A DNA stretch of 25,457 nucleotides from JBBRQP01 sp038226175 (GTDB lineage Bacteria; Cyanobacteriota; Cyanobacteriia; Gloeobacterales; Anthocerotibacteraceae): the NCBI GenBank assembly GCA_038226175.1, contig JBBRQP010000044.1:1-25457 (forward strand). Direction: 5' to 3'. This document shows positions 14,138-21,477 of this stretch, piece by piece. Each line of letters opens with the position of its first letter. The stretch's first letter is position 1. Position numbers and translations under genes: made by a program. Under the pieces are notes generated by a model. The model worked only from the letters and a program-made list of their open reading frames with translations. It had not been told where the DNA came from and made no database searches.

Positions 14138-15337
14138 CTATCGAAAAGCCCAACGTAACAAAGGTGGAGCAAGAAATGTAGTCACAATAACCATCACAAT
14201 GAGCGATGCATCTAAAGCCGGGGATAATACACCGCTGGTCGTACCGACTGCTGCAAAAATCAAGCCCACCTCACCACGAGGAATCATGCCACACCCGATC
14301 GCCCAGCGATTAACCGGCTGCCCAAACACAGCTAAGCCGGTGACGACTTTACCTACTACGGCTACCACAATCAAAAATGCTGCAATAATCAAGGCTTCGC
14401 GATTAGTTGGCTCAAAAGGATTGAGAACTCGTAAGTCTGTTTTGGCACCTACTAAAACAAAAAATACTGGTACGAATACATCAGCAACTGGTTTTAATTG
14501 TTCTTCTAAAGAATCTTTTTTATCGGTTTCTGCTAACACCAACCCCGCCGCGAATGCCCCCAAGATAGCTTCTGAGCCAATAACAGTCGCGATATACGCT
14601 AAACCAAAGGCGAATAATAGCGAAGCAATCAATAAATCGCCGCGCGTTTTGAGCAAATTTACAACTTGAACAAAATAGGGAGCCGCCCAACGTCCAATGA
14701 CAATAGCAGCAACCAGAAATCCTACCGCTGAGATGATAATGATGCCAATTTTTAGGGCATCTACTTGGCCTCGGCTCGCCAAACCTGAGACCACTGCCAA
14801 AATAATCAAGCCCAAGATGTCATCTACCACCGCTGCACCAACGATAATCTGACCCTCAGTCGAAGTGATACGCTGCAAATCAGAAAGTACCCGGGCCGTA
14901 ATCCCAATCGAAGTTGCTGTCAGAGCAGCACCTGCAAAAACCGCCGGAATAGTACCAACCCCAAAAAACATGATCAAACCGAGCGTGCCTAGACCAAAAG
15001 GTGCAACAACCCCAACAATGGCAACGACTACAGCCTGAGGGCCAACCCGTAAAAGTTCTTTGAGGTCAGACTCCAAGCCAATCTCAAAAAGTAAAATAAT
15101 CACACCCAACTCTGAAAGTAGCGTCAAGAACTCTGATGCACCACCAATCCAGCGCAAGCCGGAAACACCGACGATGACCCCAAAAACCAATTCCCCTAGT
15201 ACTGCGGGTAAATTTAAGCGCACAGCGACTTCACCACCAGCTTTGCTTGCGATATATATGACAAGTAATGCCAGTAATACCTGCGCTAAATCGGTTGCAG
15301 AACTTGCAGCTCCTAGAAAAGTTGGAAAAGTAAACAT
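14138..15337 (-). CDS. Na+/H+ antiporter, CPA2 family (NhaS3-like)
   Basis: A 399-residue membrane protein with about 12-13 hydrophobic helices. It has the CPA2 features LPAVLGELVFGVIVG (about 43-57), LLFEIGLESDL (82-92) and the ion-binding aspartate pair in AAVVDDILGLI (Asp172, Asp173). Late motifs are FVLVGAKTDL and GMIPRGEVGLIFA. It resembles NhaS3 of Synechocystis, an antiporter important for Na+ tolerance and thylakoid lumen ion balance, and is a little shorter. There is no C-terminal TrkA-N domain, so it is not a KefB-type channel. It is divergent from rpaB across 271 bases that contain a 31-nt inverted repeat. Confidence 0.9.
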   Translation of the reverse strand: MFTFPTFLGAASSATDLAQVLLALLVIYIASKAGGEVAVRLNLPAVLGELVFGVIVGVSGLRWIGGASEFLTLLSELGVIILLFEIGLESDLKELLRVGPQAVVVAIVGVVAPFGLGTLGLIMFFGVGTIPAVFAGAALTATSIGITARVLSDLQRITSTEGQIIVGAAVVDDILGLIILAVVSGLASRGQVDALKIGIIIISAVGFLVAAIVIGRWAAPYFVQVVNLLKTRGDLLIASLLFAFGLAYIATVIGSEAILGAFAAGLVLAETDKKDSLEEQLKPVADVFVPVFFVLVGAKTDLRVLNPFEPTNREALIIAAFLIVVAVVGKVVTGLAVFGQPVNRWAIGCGMIPRGEVGLIFAAVGTTSGVLSPALDASLIVMVIVTTFLAPPLLRWAFR

Positions 15338-15414
15338 ATAGATGCTGAGCAGTCAAGAACAGTTCTCTTAATGTACAAGATGAATTTGATGGTTAGCCGC
15401 AGTGGAAGTTACTT

Positions 15415-15445
15415 ATTGCAACGAAAGATTAACTTTTGTTGCAAT
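15415..15445. promoter_or_regulatory. 31-nt inverted repeat between nhaS3-like gene and rpaB
   Basis: ATTGCAACGAAAG, ATTAA, CTTTTGTTGCAAT: two 13-bp arms with one mismatch (a G-T wobble as RNA). It lies 78 nt upstream of the antiporter start and about 95 nt before the candidate rpaB -35 box, in the only intergenic space they share. No T-run follows. An operator serving one or both genes is the simplest reading. The rest of 15338-15608 is A+T rich and holds the rpaB promoter and no credible gene. Confidence 0.5.
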
Positions 15446-15538
15446 ACAGGATCATTTAATCGGTCTAATCGCTGCTTTTTGTAACAATATGCCTCGCTTG
15501 ACTACTATTACTAGAAATTCCTAATTTTTAAGGCTTTT

Positions 15539-15568
15539 TTGACATATTGGGTAATACAATTGTAAATA
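15539..15568 (+). promoter_or_regulatory. rpaB: Candidate rpaB promoter
   Basis: A consensus -35 TTGACA (15539-15544) is followed after 18 bases by TAAATA (15563-15568), about 40 nt before the TTG start of rpaB. No full HLR1 element (two GTTACA-type repeats) was found, although single TGTAA half-sites occur at about 15480 and 15562. Confidence 0.5.
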
Positions 15569-15608
15569 ACTTGCACTGACATTTAGTGATGCACGAGGAA
15601 GGTGGGAA

Positions 15609-16340
15609 TTGAGTAGCACCAAAGAAAAAATTCTGGTTGTGGATGACGAAGCTAGTATTCGCCGCATTTTAGAAACCCGACTTTCGATGATTGGTTATGA
15701 CGTAGTTACCGCAGCTGACGGCGAAGAAGCCCTCACCACATTTCACCGCGAACAACCGGATTTGGTTGTTTTAGATGTAATGATGCCCAAAGTAGATGGT
15801 TATGGGGTTTGTCAAGAACTGCGCAAAAATTCTGACGTGCCCATCATTATGCTAACGGCACTTTCTGATGTCGCTGACCGCATCACCGGACTCGAACTCG
15901 GTGCCGATGATTATGTGGTCAAGCCTTTTTCACCCCGCGAACTCGAAGCGCGTATTCGTTCGGTATTACGACGGCTTGACCGTAGTGCCATTGGTAATGG
16001 TATTCCTAGCTCTGGGGTGATCTGCGTCAGTGATGTCAAAATCGACACCAACCGCCGTCAGGTCTTTAAGGGTAACGAGCGGGTACGGTTGACTGGTATG
16101 GAATTTTCCTTACTTGAATTATTGGTTGGTCGTTCCGGTGAAGCCTTCTCGCGCGGTGATATTCTCAAAGCGGTCTGGGGGTATGACGTGGATCGGCATG
16201 TGGATACACGGGTGGTGGATGTCCATATTTCTCGTCTACGCTCGAAGTTAGAAAATGACCCCGCCAATCCTGAGTTGATCCTCACAGCACGCGGAACGGG
16301 TTATTTATTCCAACGGGTGACCGATGGGCCAGGGAGCTAA
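15609..16340 (+). CDS. rpaB: OmpR-family response regulator RpaB (Ycf27)
   Basis: RpaB is an essential cyanobacterial/plastid DNA-binding regulator that controls photosystem and high-light genes through HLR1 sites and is linked to the kinase Hik33/NblS. The 243 residues match it very closely. The receiver domain has EKILVVDDEASIRRILETRL, phospho-acceptor Asp56 in LVVLDVMMPK, and ADDYVVKPFSP. The winged-helix domain has RLTGMEFSLLELLV, RHVDTRVVDVHISRLRSKLE and the end LTARGTGYLFQRV. The start is TTG at 15609, behind a purine-rich GAGGAAGGTGGG; no ATG or GTG is available in frame upstream. No histidine kinase lies beside it. Confidence 0.96.
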   Translation: MSSTKEKILVVDDEASIRRILETRLSMIGYDVVTAADGEEALTTFHREQPDLVVLDVMMPKVDGYGVCQELRKNSDVPIIMLTALSDVADRITGLELGADDYVVKPFSPRELEARIRSVLRRLDRSAIGNGIPSSGVICVSDVKIDTNRRQVFKGNERVRLTGMEFSLLELLVGRSGEAFSRGDILKAVWGYDVDRHVDTRVVDVHISRLRSKLENDPANPELILTARGTGYLFQRVTDGPGS

Positions 16341-16482
16341 CGGCTCTTAGAACATAAATGGGAAACGAGGCTCAGTTAATTCTTGATCTCAATATTCAAG
16401 GTCAGAAAAAAGTATTATTCTAATATGAAAGCAGCGCTCTTACCAAACCTGCCTTGATGCCTCAGCCTGGGGATATCTTAAA

Positions 16483-17217
16483 TTATCGCGACTGCAACGA
16501 GAGCGGTAATTCTAGGCCATATTTTTCTAGGAGCAGACGGTTTGAAAGTATCTGCTCGGCTGTACCTTGGGCGACTAACACACCATTTTCTAAGAGTAAA
16601 GTTTGGGTACAGGTTTCTAATGCCAAATCTAGGTCATGGGTTGCGATTAGTTTAGTTTGGGGTAGGGTTTGTAATAGGGCAATAAGCAGTTTGCGTCCCC
16701 GTGGATCGAGTCCGGCAGAAGGTTCGTCAAGTAGTAAAATTTGTGGTTCCATCGCTAATAGACCAGCGAGAGCTACGCGTTTTTTTTCACCCAACGATAG
16801 ATTAAAACTGGATCGCTCTAAAAATTGTATCGGATTGAGACCCACAGCCCCTAAGGCTTGATTTAGCCGCTGAGCCAAGATTTCACCATATAGACCCAAA
16901 TTTTGTGGCCCGAAAGCAACATCTTCGCGCACAGTGGGCATAAATAGTTGGTCTTCGGGATTTTGAAATAGCAGACCTATCATCTGCCGTACCGTTCCTA
17001 CATACTCAGCAGTCAGTGGCTTACCATTGATGATAATCTGCCCTTGTTGCCGAGGGATAAGTCCATTGAGATGCAACAGCAGCGTCGATTTACCCGAACC
17101 ATTGGCACCGATCAGGGCAGTATTTTGCCCGTGGGCTAACTGAAAACTAATTTCTTTCAAGGCCATGGTGCCATCGGCATAGATATAGGTTATGTCATGC
17201 ACTTCTAGCGGATACAT
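16483..17217 (-). CDS. cbiO: Cobalt/nickel ECF transporter ATPase CbiO
   Basis: A 244-residue ABC ATPase that powers ECF uptake. It has Walker A GANGSGKST, Q-loop LLFQNPEDQLF (the PEDQLF form is typical of CbiO/EcfA), signature LSLGEKKRVALAG, Walker B ILLLDEPSAGLD and switch histidine THDLDLAL. The start at 17217 (MYPLEVHDITYIY) overlaps the end of cbiQ by 13 nt and has AGGAA seven bases upstream. A longer frame to 17280 would run further into cbiQ and is not conserved. Third gene of the cbiN-like/cbiQ/cbiO operon. One ATPase gene is enough here because CbiO acts as a homodimer. Confidence 0.95.
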   Translation of the reverse strand: MYPLEVHDITYIYADGTMALKEISFQLAHGQNTALIGANGSGKSTLLLHLNGLIPRQQGQIIINGKPLTAEYVGTVRQMIGLLFQNPEDQLFMPTVREDVAFGPQNLGLYGEILAQRLNQALGAVGLNPIQFLERSSFNLSLGEKKRVALAGLLAMEPQILLLDEPSAGLDPRGRKLLIALLQTLPQTKLIATHDLDLALETCTQTLLLENGVLVAQGTAEQILSNRLLLEKYGLELPLSLQSR

Positions 17218-17972
17218 AGCGCAGTTCCTAAAACTAATCCGCTTAAACTGCTCAAAGCTAGGAGTTCTATTAATTGCCAAGGTTGCATGTTATCTACAAT
17301 CAAGTGACCCGTAAAGCCTCGCGCCTGCATCGCTTGGCTAATGCGTTCACCCCGTCCATAGCTGCGTAAAAATAATACCCCCAACAGATTACCCCAGACC
17401 TGCCAGCTCAGAGTACTAGGCTTACAGCCACGGGCTAGGATAGCTTGTTGCATCCGTAGCTGCTCTTGTACCAAAAGCTCGGTATAGCGCAACATCATCG
17501 CAGCAATACTCACAACTAATTCAGGACACCCTAACGTCCTGAGCGCTTGGATCAATGGGAACGGTGCCGTTGTGAGAGTGATTATCTTCCAAAACAGCAG
17601 TGATAGGATAAGTTTGAGCATCAAACTCAGTGTATGCACAAGAGCTTGATCACCAATCATCAGCCAGCCCCAGCGCATCAAAACCTGACCTTGTCCACCA
17701 AAAAGTACACTCAGCACAATCGTTGCTACTAACGGTATCTCAACTTGCAGATGGCGGGCAATCTGATGGGCTGATACCTGCGTGATCCTGATGACTAGTC
17801 CCAAAATCAGCGTATATAGAGCGTATAACCCCCAATTACCTGCAGGAATAAGGGTCAAACCCAAGACCCACAATAGGCCACACAAGAGCCGCGTCTTCGG
17901 CTGTAGCCGTTGCCAAGGGGTATTTGCGGGCGTCAATGTCGTAGCAAGTAGTAACGTCGGCACGTGCAACAT
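17205..17972 (-). CDS. cbiQ: Cobalt/nickel ECF transporter transmembrane protein CbiQ
   Basis: The T component of an ECF transporter, 255 residues, with about five to six hydrophobic segments. Two cytoplasmic coupling motifs with the diagnostic Ala-Arg-Gly are present, in QQAILARGCKP and AMQARGFTG. They contact the CbiO ATPases. LRYTELLVQEQLRMQ just before the first motif is also typical of CbiQ. Its ATG overlaps the TAA of the preceding gene (TAATG), and its own end overlaps cbiO by 13 nt, so the three genes form a tightly coupled operon. Confidence 0.93.
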   Translation of the reverse strand: MLHVPTLLLATTLTPANTPWQRLQPKTRLLCGLLWVLGLTLIPAGNWGLYALYTLILGLVIRITQVSAHQIARHLQVEIPLVATIVLSVLFGGQGQVLMRWGWLMIGDQALVHTLSLMLKLILSLLFWKIITLTTAPFPLIQALRTLGCPELVVSIAAMMLRYTELLVQEQLRMQQAILARGCKPSTLSWQVWGNLLGVLFLRSYGRGERISQAMQARGFTGHLIVDNMQPWQLIELLALSSLSGLVLGTALCIR

Positions 17973-18283
17973 TAGCAGCTCGTCCTTTTGGCAAGCATAC
18001 CCAGGCCTGTACCCAGACCCCAGGTCAGACCAAAAACTACCAAACTTCCCGCCACACCCGCGGCTACTTTAGACCAACTTGGGGTATTGATACCACGCAC
18101 GGTGTAACTATTAAAGACCCGAAAAAAAGGTAGGCTTTTGGCTAAACCTGGCGTCTGATGATGACTAAAAGCCTGATCCTGGGCGACTTTATTTAAGCCA
18201 TCAGGAGCTTGGCTGGCCCAAGGCGAGAGGAGAATAACAAGGGCGAGAGCCAGTGAGCTAACTAGCCAGGTTTTTTGTTTCAT
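17972..18283 (-). CDS. CbiN-like/PDGLE-domain small component of Co/Ni ECF transporter
   Basis: A 103-residue protein with an N-terminal hydrophobic helix (residues 5-24), an external loop containing PDGLNKVAQDQAF, and a second helix (about 72-97). PDGL-E/N-K-V-A-x-D-x-x-F is the hallmark of the PDGLE domain found in NikN/CbiN-like subunits of nickel and cobalt ECF importers, where a small two-helix protein assists the CbiM/NikM substrate-binding subunit. It is the first gene of the operon; no cbiM or nikM precedes it. Whether the metal is cobalt or nickel cannot be decided here. Confidence 0.82.
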   Translation of the reverse strand: MKQKTWLVSSLALALVILLSPWASQAPDGLNKVAQDQAFSHHQTPGLAKSLPFFRVFNSYTVRGINTPSWSKVAAGVAGSLVVFGLTWGLGTGLGMLAKRTSC

Positions 18284-18322
18284 ATCTAGCGCGTTACAGG
18301 TGAACTTCTATTTTTACACAGG

Positions 18323-18350
18323 GTTATAGTGATCCGAATCTCATTGTCAT
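18323..18350 (-). promoter_or_regulatory. Candidate cbiN-operon promoter inside a partial dyad
   Basis: On the minus strand ATGACA (18350-18345), a 16-base spacer and TATAAC (18328-18323) resemble a -35/-10 pair about 40 nt before the CbiN-like start. The two boxes lie within a partial dyad, GTTAT (18323-18327) and ATAAC (18349-18353), which could be a metal-regulator site like that of NikR. The divergent TonB receptor gene begins only 30 nt away, and TAGAAT at 18359-18364 may be its -10. Confidence 0.35.
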
Positions 18351-18382
18351 AACGTAGGTAGAATGTGTGTTCGAGATTATTT

Positions 18383-20698
18383 ATGATGTTAGCCAATTAC
18401 GCCAAACGAGCTGTCTACAGTTTGACTATCTACCTAGCCTGTAGTGTGTCGCTTTATGCACAAAGTATACCCAGTACTAAGCAGCAACTACGCACTCCTC
18501 AGTCAGCTGATAATTTAATTTCTCCGATTGCCCAAGTTCCCGCACCGATGTTGGTTGCTGATAGCGATAATGAAGATGAGGGAGCGATTGATCTTTTGGA
18601 TGAAGTAACCGTTACCGCGAGCCGTCGCGCAGTCAAGCTCCGTGATAATCCCAGCACCGTCTATGTGATCAATGCCAAAGAACTAGAACGCAAAGGTGCT
18701 AATAATGTCGGTGAAGCAATTCGTGGCGTACCGGGTGTCCAGAGCAATCTTTTTGGGGCGGGGGCTGATGTCCATGGTAATTATTTTGTGCGTGGATTAC
18801 CTAATTCAGGCTTAGCAATCTTGCTTGATGGACGGCTAATTACTAACTTAAACCAAGAACATTTTGACTTAGCCGATCTGCCCGTATTTAACGTAGACCG
18901 CGTTGAGGTTTTGACTGGTAGCGGTGCAACAGTCTATGGTTCTAATGCCATTGGTGGCGTTATTAATGTCATTACCAAAAAGCCTTCAGGGCCACCAAAA
19001 TTGACCGCTAAAACTGAGTTTGGTAGCTATGGCTATAGCAATTATGTTTTCGCCTATGGGGGTAAAAGTGACCGCTTAGGCTACAACATCGACTATCGGC
19101 AATTTGATGCCAGCAATGATTATTACTATCAAGTCAGCCGTCCAACGCAGTTATTCACGGGCATTCGGCCTAATGGTCAGGTCAGTTCCCGCTTTTATGA
19201 CCTCAATCTCAGCTATGACCTTGATGACCGCAGTGAGATTCGTCTTGATGCCTATGCCCGCGATGTCGCCAAAGGTGTCGCGCCCTTTACGATTATCAAT
19301 CCCGCTCTGCCGCTTGTCGATCCGGTGACCGGAGCACAACAGTTTGAATTGACCCGTTTGACTGATAAGGGCTATGGCGTAGCCCTTACCTACAACGGCA
19401 AACTCGGTCAAGGGGATGATTCCAAATTGCAAATCATCACGGCTTTTGATGACAACAAAGTCACCGAAGCCTCAGCGACTGACCCCACAGATCTTGGCAC
19501 TCATACCAATATTTCTGCCTTCAACTTCCAAATTCACCATGATTGGCAGTTTAACCCCACCAACAATATTACCTATGGCTTTGACTACATTCGCGAGTCT
19601 GGCACGTCCGGTGCAAGTGCCGTGGGCGGTATTTTTAACTTCGACTCATCAGCCGGACGTCCGGCGGTGTTTGCCCTCTACACCTGGAAGCCGGAATCTA
19701 ATCTGACCTTTGTCCTCGGAGCCCGCGAAACCGTCCCTGATCCGATTTCAACCAATGGCTTTGTCCGTACCCTCGATAGTTCCTTTGACCCGAGTATCGG
19801 CGCGCGCTGGCAGATCACCCCGACCTTTGCACTGCGTACCAATTACCAATCGGTTTACCGTGCGCCCAACTTTAATGACCTATTTGGACGTACCACCCAC
19901 ATTGGTAACCCATTCCTAGACCCAGAAACCGGGACTTCTTTTGACATCGGTTTTGACTGGCAAACAGGCAATGATAGTCTGCTACGGGTGACCTATTTCC
20001 ACTCGGATATCAATAATCTCGTAGACTATTTGCTCGTGCGTAATTCTTGTAGTGCTAATGGTATTGACCCTGCTTCAGCTGCCTGCACGGGCGACTATGA
20101 CAATGACCCGCGTACCAACGCGCAACGCTTCCGGGTTGGCTATCCGAGAGTCAGTACTTCTGGTCTCGAAAGCGCGTTTAACTGGCAAGTGGCTCCGCGT
20201 TGGGGTGTTTTTGGCACCTTGACGATTACGGATTCGCGGATAGTCGATGCGCCTGATCCTGCAACAGTCAATGCGCAGCTAGCAACCATCGGACAAATCA
20301 ACGGCTCCAATGAAGGTCTTTATAAAGTTGATGTCGATGAACGCAATGCGCTGATCCAAACTCAGTATCCGCTCGTACCCTACAGCACAGCCCGCCTGGG
20401 GGTGACCTACGAAGAACCCACTGGGCTGCAACTGAGTCTTTTTGCTAATATTTCTGGTAAACGCTCGGTCGATGTTAATCACGTAGGCCCCTTTGACACC
20501 ACCCAACCAGCGCGTTTGCCACCGGGTACCCTGATTGATGGCTACACGACCCTTGATCTCTCGACACGCCTTCCTTTAGGACAAAACCTGGTCTTTAATG
20601 GCTATGTTGATAATCTGTTGGGCACCTACTATGAACGCTCCTATGGTAACCCCGCTCCTGGTTTCAACTTCCGTGCTGGACTAACCTACGTATTTTAA
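18383..20698 (+). CDS. TonB-dependent outer-membrane receptor
   Basis: A 771-residue outer-membrane beta-barrel receptor energised by TonB. A signal peptide (residues 1-27, ending SLYAQS) is followed by an acidic linker and a TonB-box-like DEVTVTASR. The plug domain has NVGEAIRGVPGV, FVRGLPNSGLAILLDGR, VDRVEVLTGSGATVYGSNAIGGVINVITKK, and a 22-strand-type barrel follows with QSVYRAPNFNDLFG, ending RAGLTYVF with the terminal Phe needed for barrel insertion. A predicted outer loop holds a Cys pair (NSC...AAC). No AMIN domain, unlike many cyanobacterial siderophore receptors. The ATG at 18383 is preferred over a GTG at 18365, which would add non-signal residues. Divergent from the cbiN-like/cbiQ/cbiO operon, so cobalt, nickel or a corrinoid is a plausible substrate; iron chelates or heme are not excluded. 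Confidence 0.92.
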   Translation: MMLANYAKRAVYSLTIYLACSVSLYAQSIPSTKQQLRTPQSADNLISPIAQVPAPMLVADSDNEDEGAIDLLDEVTVTASRRAVKLRDNPSTVYVINAKELERKGANNVGEAIRGVPGVQSNLFGAGADVHGNYFVRGLPNSGLAILLDGRLITNLNQEHFDLADLPVFNVDRVEVLTGSGATVYGSNAIGGVINVITKKPSGPPKLTAKTEFGSYGYSNYVFAYGGKSDRLGYNIDYRQFDASNDYYYQVSRPTQLFTGIRPNGQVSSRFYDLNLSYDLDDRSEIRLDAYARDVAKGVAPFTIINPALPLVDPVTGAQQFELTRLTDKGYGVALTYNGKLGQGDDSKLQIITAFDDNKVTEASATDPTDLGTHTNISAFNFQIHHDWQFNPTNNITYGFDYIRESGTSGASAVGGIFNFDSSAGRPAVFALYTWKPESNLTFVLGARETVPDPISTNGFVRTLDSSFDPSIGARWQITPTFALRTNYQSVYRAPNFNDLFGRTTHIGNPFLDPETGTSFDIGFDWQTGNDSLLRVTYFHSDINNLVDYLLVRNSCSANGIDPASAACTGDYDNDPRTNAQRFRVGYPRVSTSGLESAFNWQVAPRWGVFGTLTITDSRIVDAPDPATVNAQLATIGQINGSNEGLYKVDVDERNALIQTQYPLVPYSTARLGVTYEEPTGLQLSLFANISGKRSVDVNHVGPFDTTQPARLPPGTLIDGYTTLDLSTRLPLGQNLVFNGYVDNLLGTYYERSYGNPAPGFNFRAGLTYVF

Positions 20699-20802
20699 AA
20701 GAAAAAAGAAATAGGTTTCGTTACCCTTTCGTTGCCGTCTGTGTACGCAATAGTACGGACATAGGGCAAACAACTAATACCAAACACATCAATATCCCCG
20801 GG

Positions 20803-20840
20803 GAAGCCGCTTTATCGAAGCGGCTTCTTTATATCTTTTT
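20803..20840 (+). terminator. Intrinsic terminator after the TonB receptor
   Basis: GAAGCCGCTT, TATCG, AAGCGGCTTC is a perfect 10-bp stem with a 5-nt loop, followed by TTTATATCTTTTTT. It lies 105 nt after the receptor stop. The other bases between 20699 and 20885 show no gene. Confidence 0.9.
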
Positions 20841-20885
20841 TGGCTCTGGGCTAAAATAAGTAGGCCGTCTACTCTACGGTTCGTG

Positions 20886-21437
20886 ATGAAATTTACGATT
20901 AAACTCTGGATGATGCTCTTAGCCCTAGGAGGCATGGGTATCACAGGCTATCTAACTTATGAAAAGCTAACTTCAAATCTGGGCAGTATCTGCGGGACGG
21001 GCGGGTGTAGCCTTGTCCTAAGTAGTCCTTACGCCAATATTGGGGTTGTACCCCTGACTTTAGTCGGATTTGCACTCTATGGTCTGATTTTTTTGCTGAG
21101 TGCGTGGGGTGGTCTCGATCAAACATTGACCTCTGAGCAATGGCTGGGTCTATGGGTTTTGACAAGTAGTGGCGTGGCTTTTAGTGGTTATCTGATGTCG
21201 TTGTTAGTCTGGGAGATTGGGGCATTTTGTCCCTTTTGTTTGGCCTCTGCGCTCACGCTGACGATACTTTGGCTGACAATGCTGACCCAAAAGTCTTCAC
21301 GTAGTGGTCGGGGGGTGCTGATTAGTTTGGCTTGTCTGAGTATCACGGCTCTCGCAACTGTGGGTTTATATCATTTCCAGAAAAACTCAGCTCCGCCTAT
21401 CCCAGCTAATTTTGGGATTATTAGGGGTAAGTCTTGA
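20886..21437 (+). CDS. VKOR-family membrane thiol oxidase, single-domain form
   Basis: A 183-residue inner-membrane protein of the vitamin K epoxide reductase family, with about four to five helices. The loop cysteines Cys36 and Cys41 (SICGTGGCSLVLSSPYA), the conserved serine-proline region, GVVPLTLVGFALYG, and the active-site pair CPFC (Cys115, Cys118) are all present. Bacterial VKORs pass electrons from secreted thiols to quinone and so drive disulfide formation. Most cyanobacterial and plant (LTO1) forms have a thioredoxin-like domain fused at the C-terminus. Here the protein stops about 20 residues after its last helix and no thioredoxin gene follows. ATG at 20886; a GTG three bases upstream is possible. 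Confidence 0.88.
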   Translation: MKFTIKLWMMLLALGGMGITGYLTYEKLTSNLGSICGTGGCSLVLSSPYANIGVVPLTLVGFALYGLIFLLSAWGGLDQTLTSEQWLGLWVLTSSGVAFSGYLMSLLVWEIGAFCPFCLASALTLTILWLTMLTQKSSRSGRGVLISLACLSITALATVGLYHFQKNSAPPIPANFGIIRGKS

Positions 21438-21477
21438 ATGCTCCTGACTCGACTAATTCTGGCTAGCTCGTAGCACC

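Noticed and set aside
15371..15487. Short plus-strand frame starting MYKMNLMV before rpaB
   Set aside because: It has no ribosome site, is rich in Cys/Asn without a protein-like pattern, and runs through the 31-nt inverted repeat.
18284..18382. Cobalamin riboswitch upstream of the TonB receptor or cbiN-like gene
   Set aside because: The gap is only 99 nt, too short, and no B12-box-like sequence is present.
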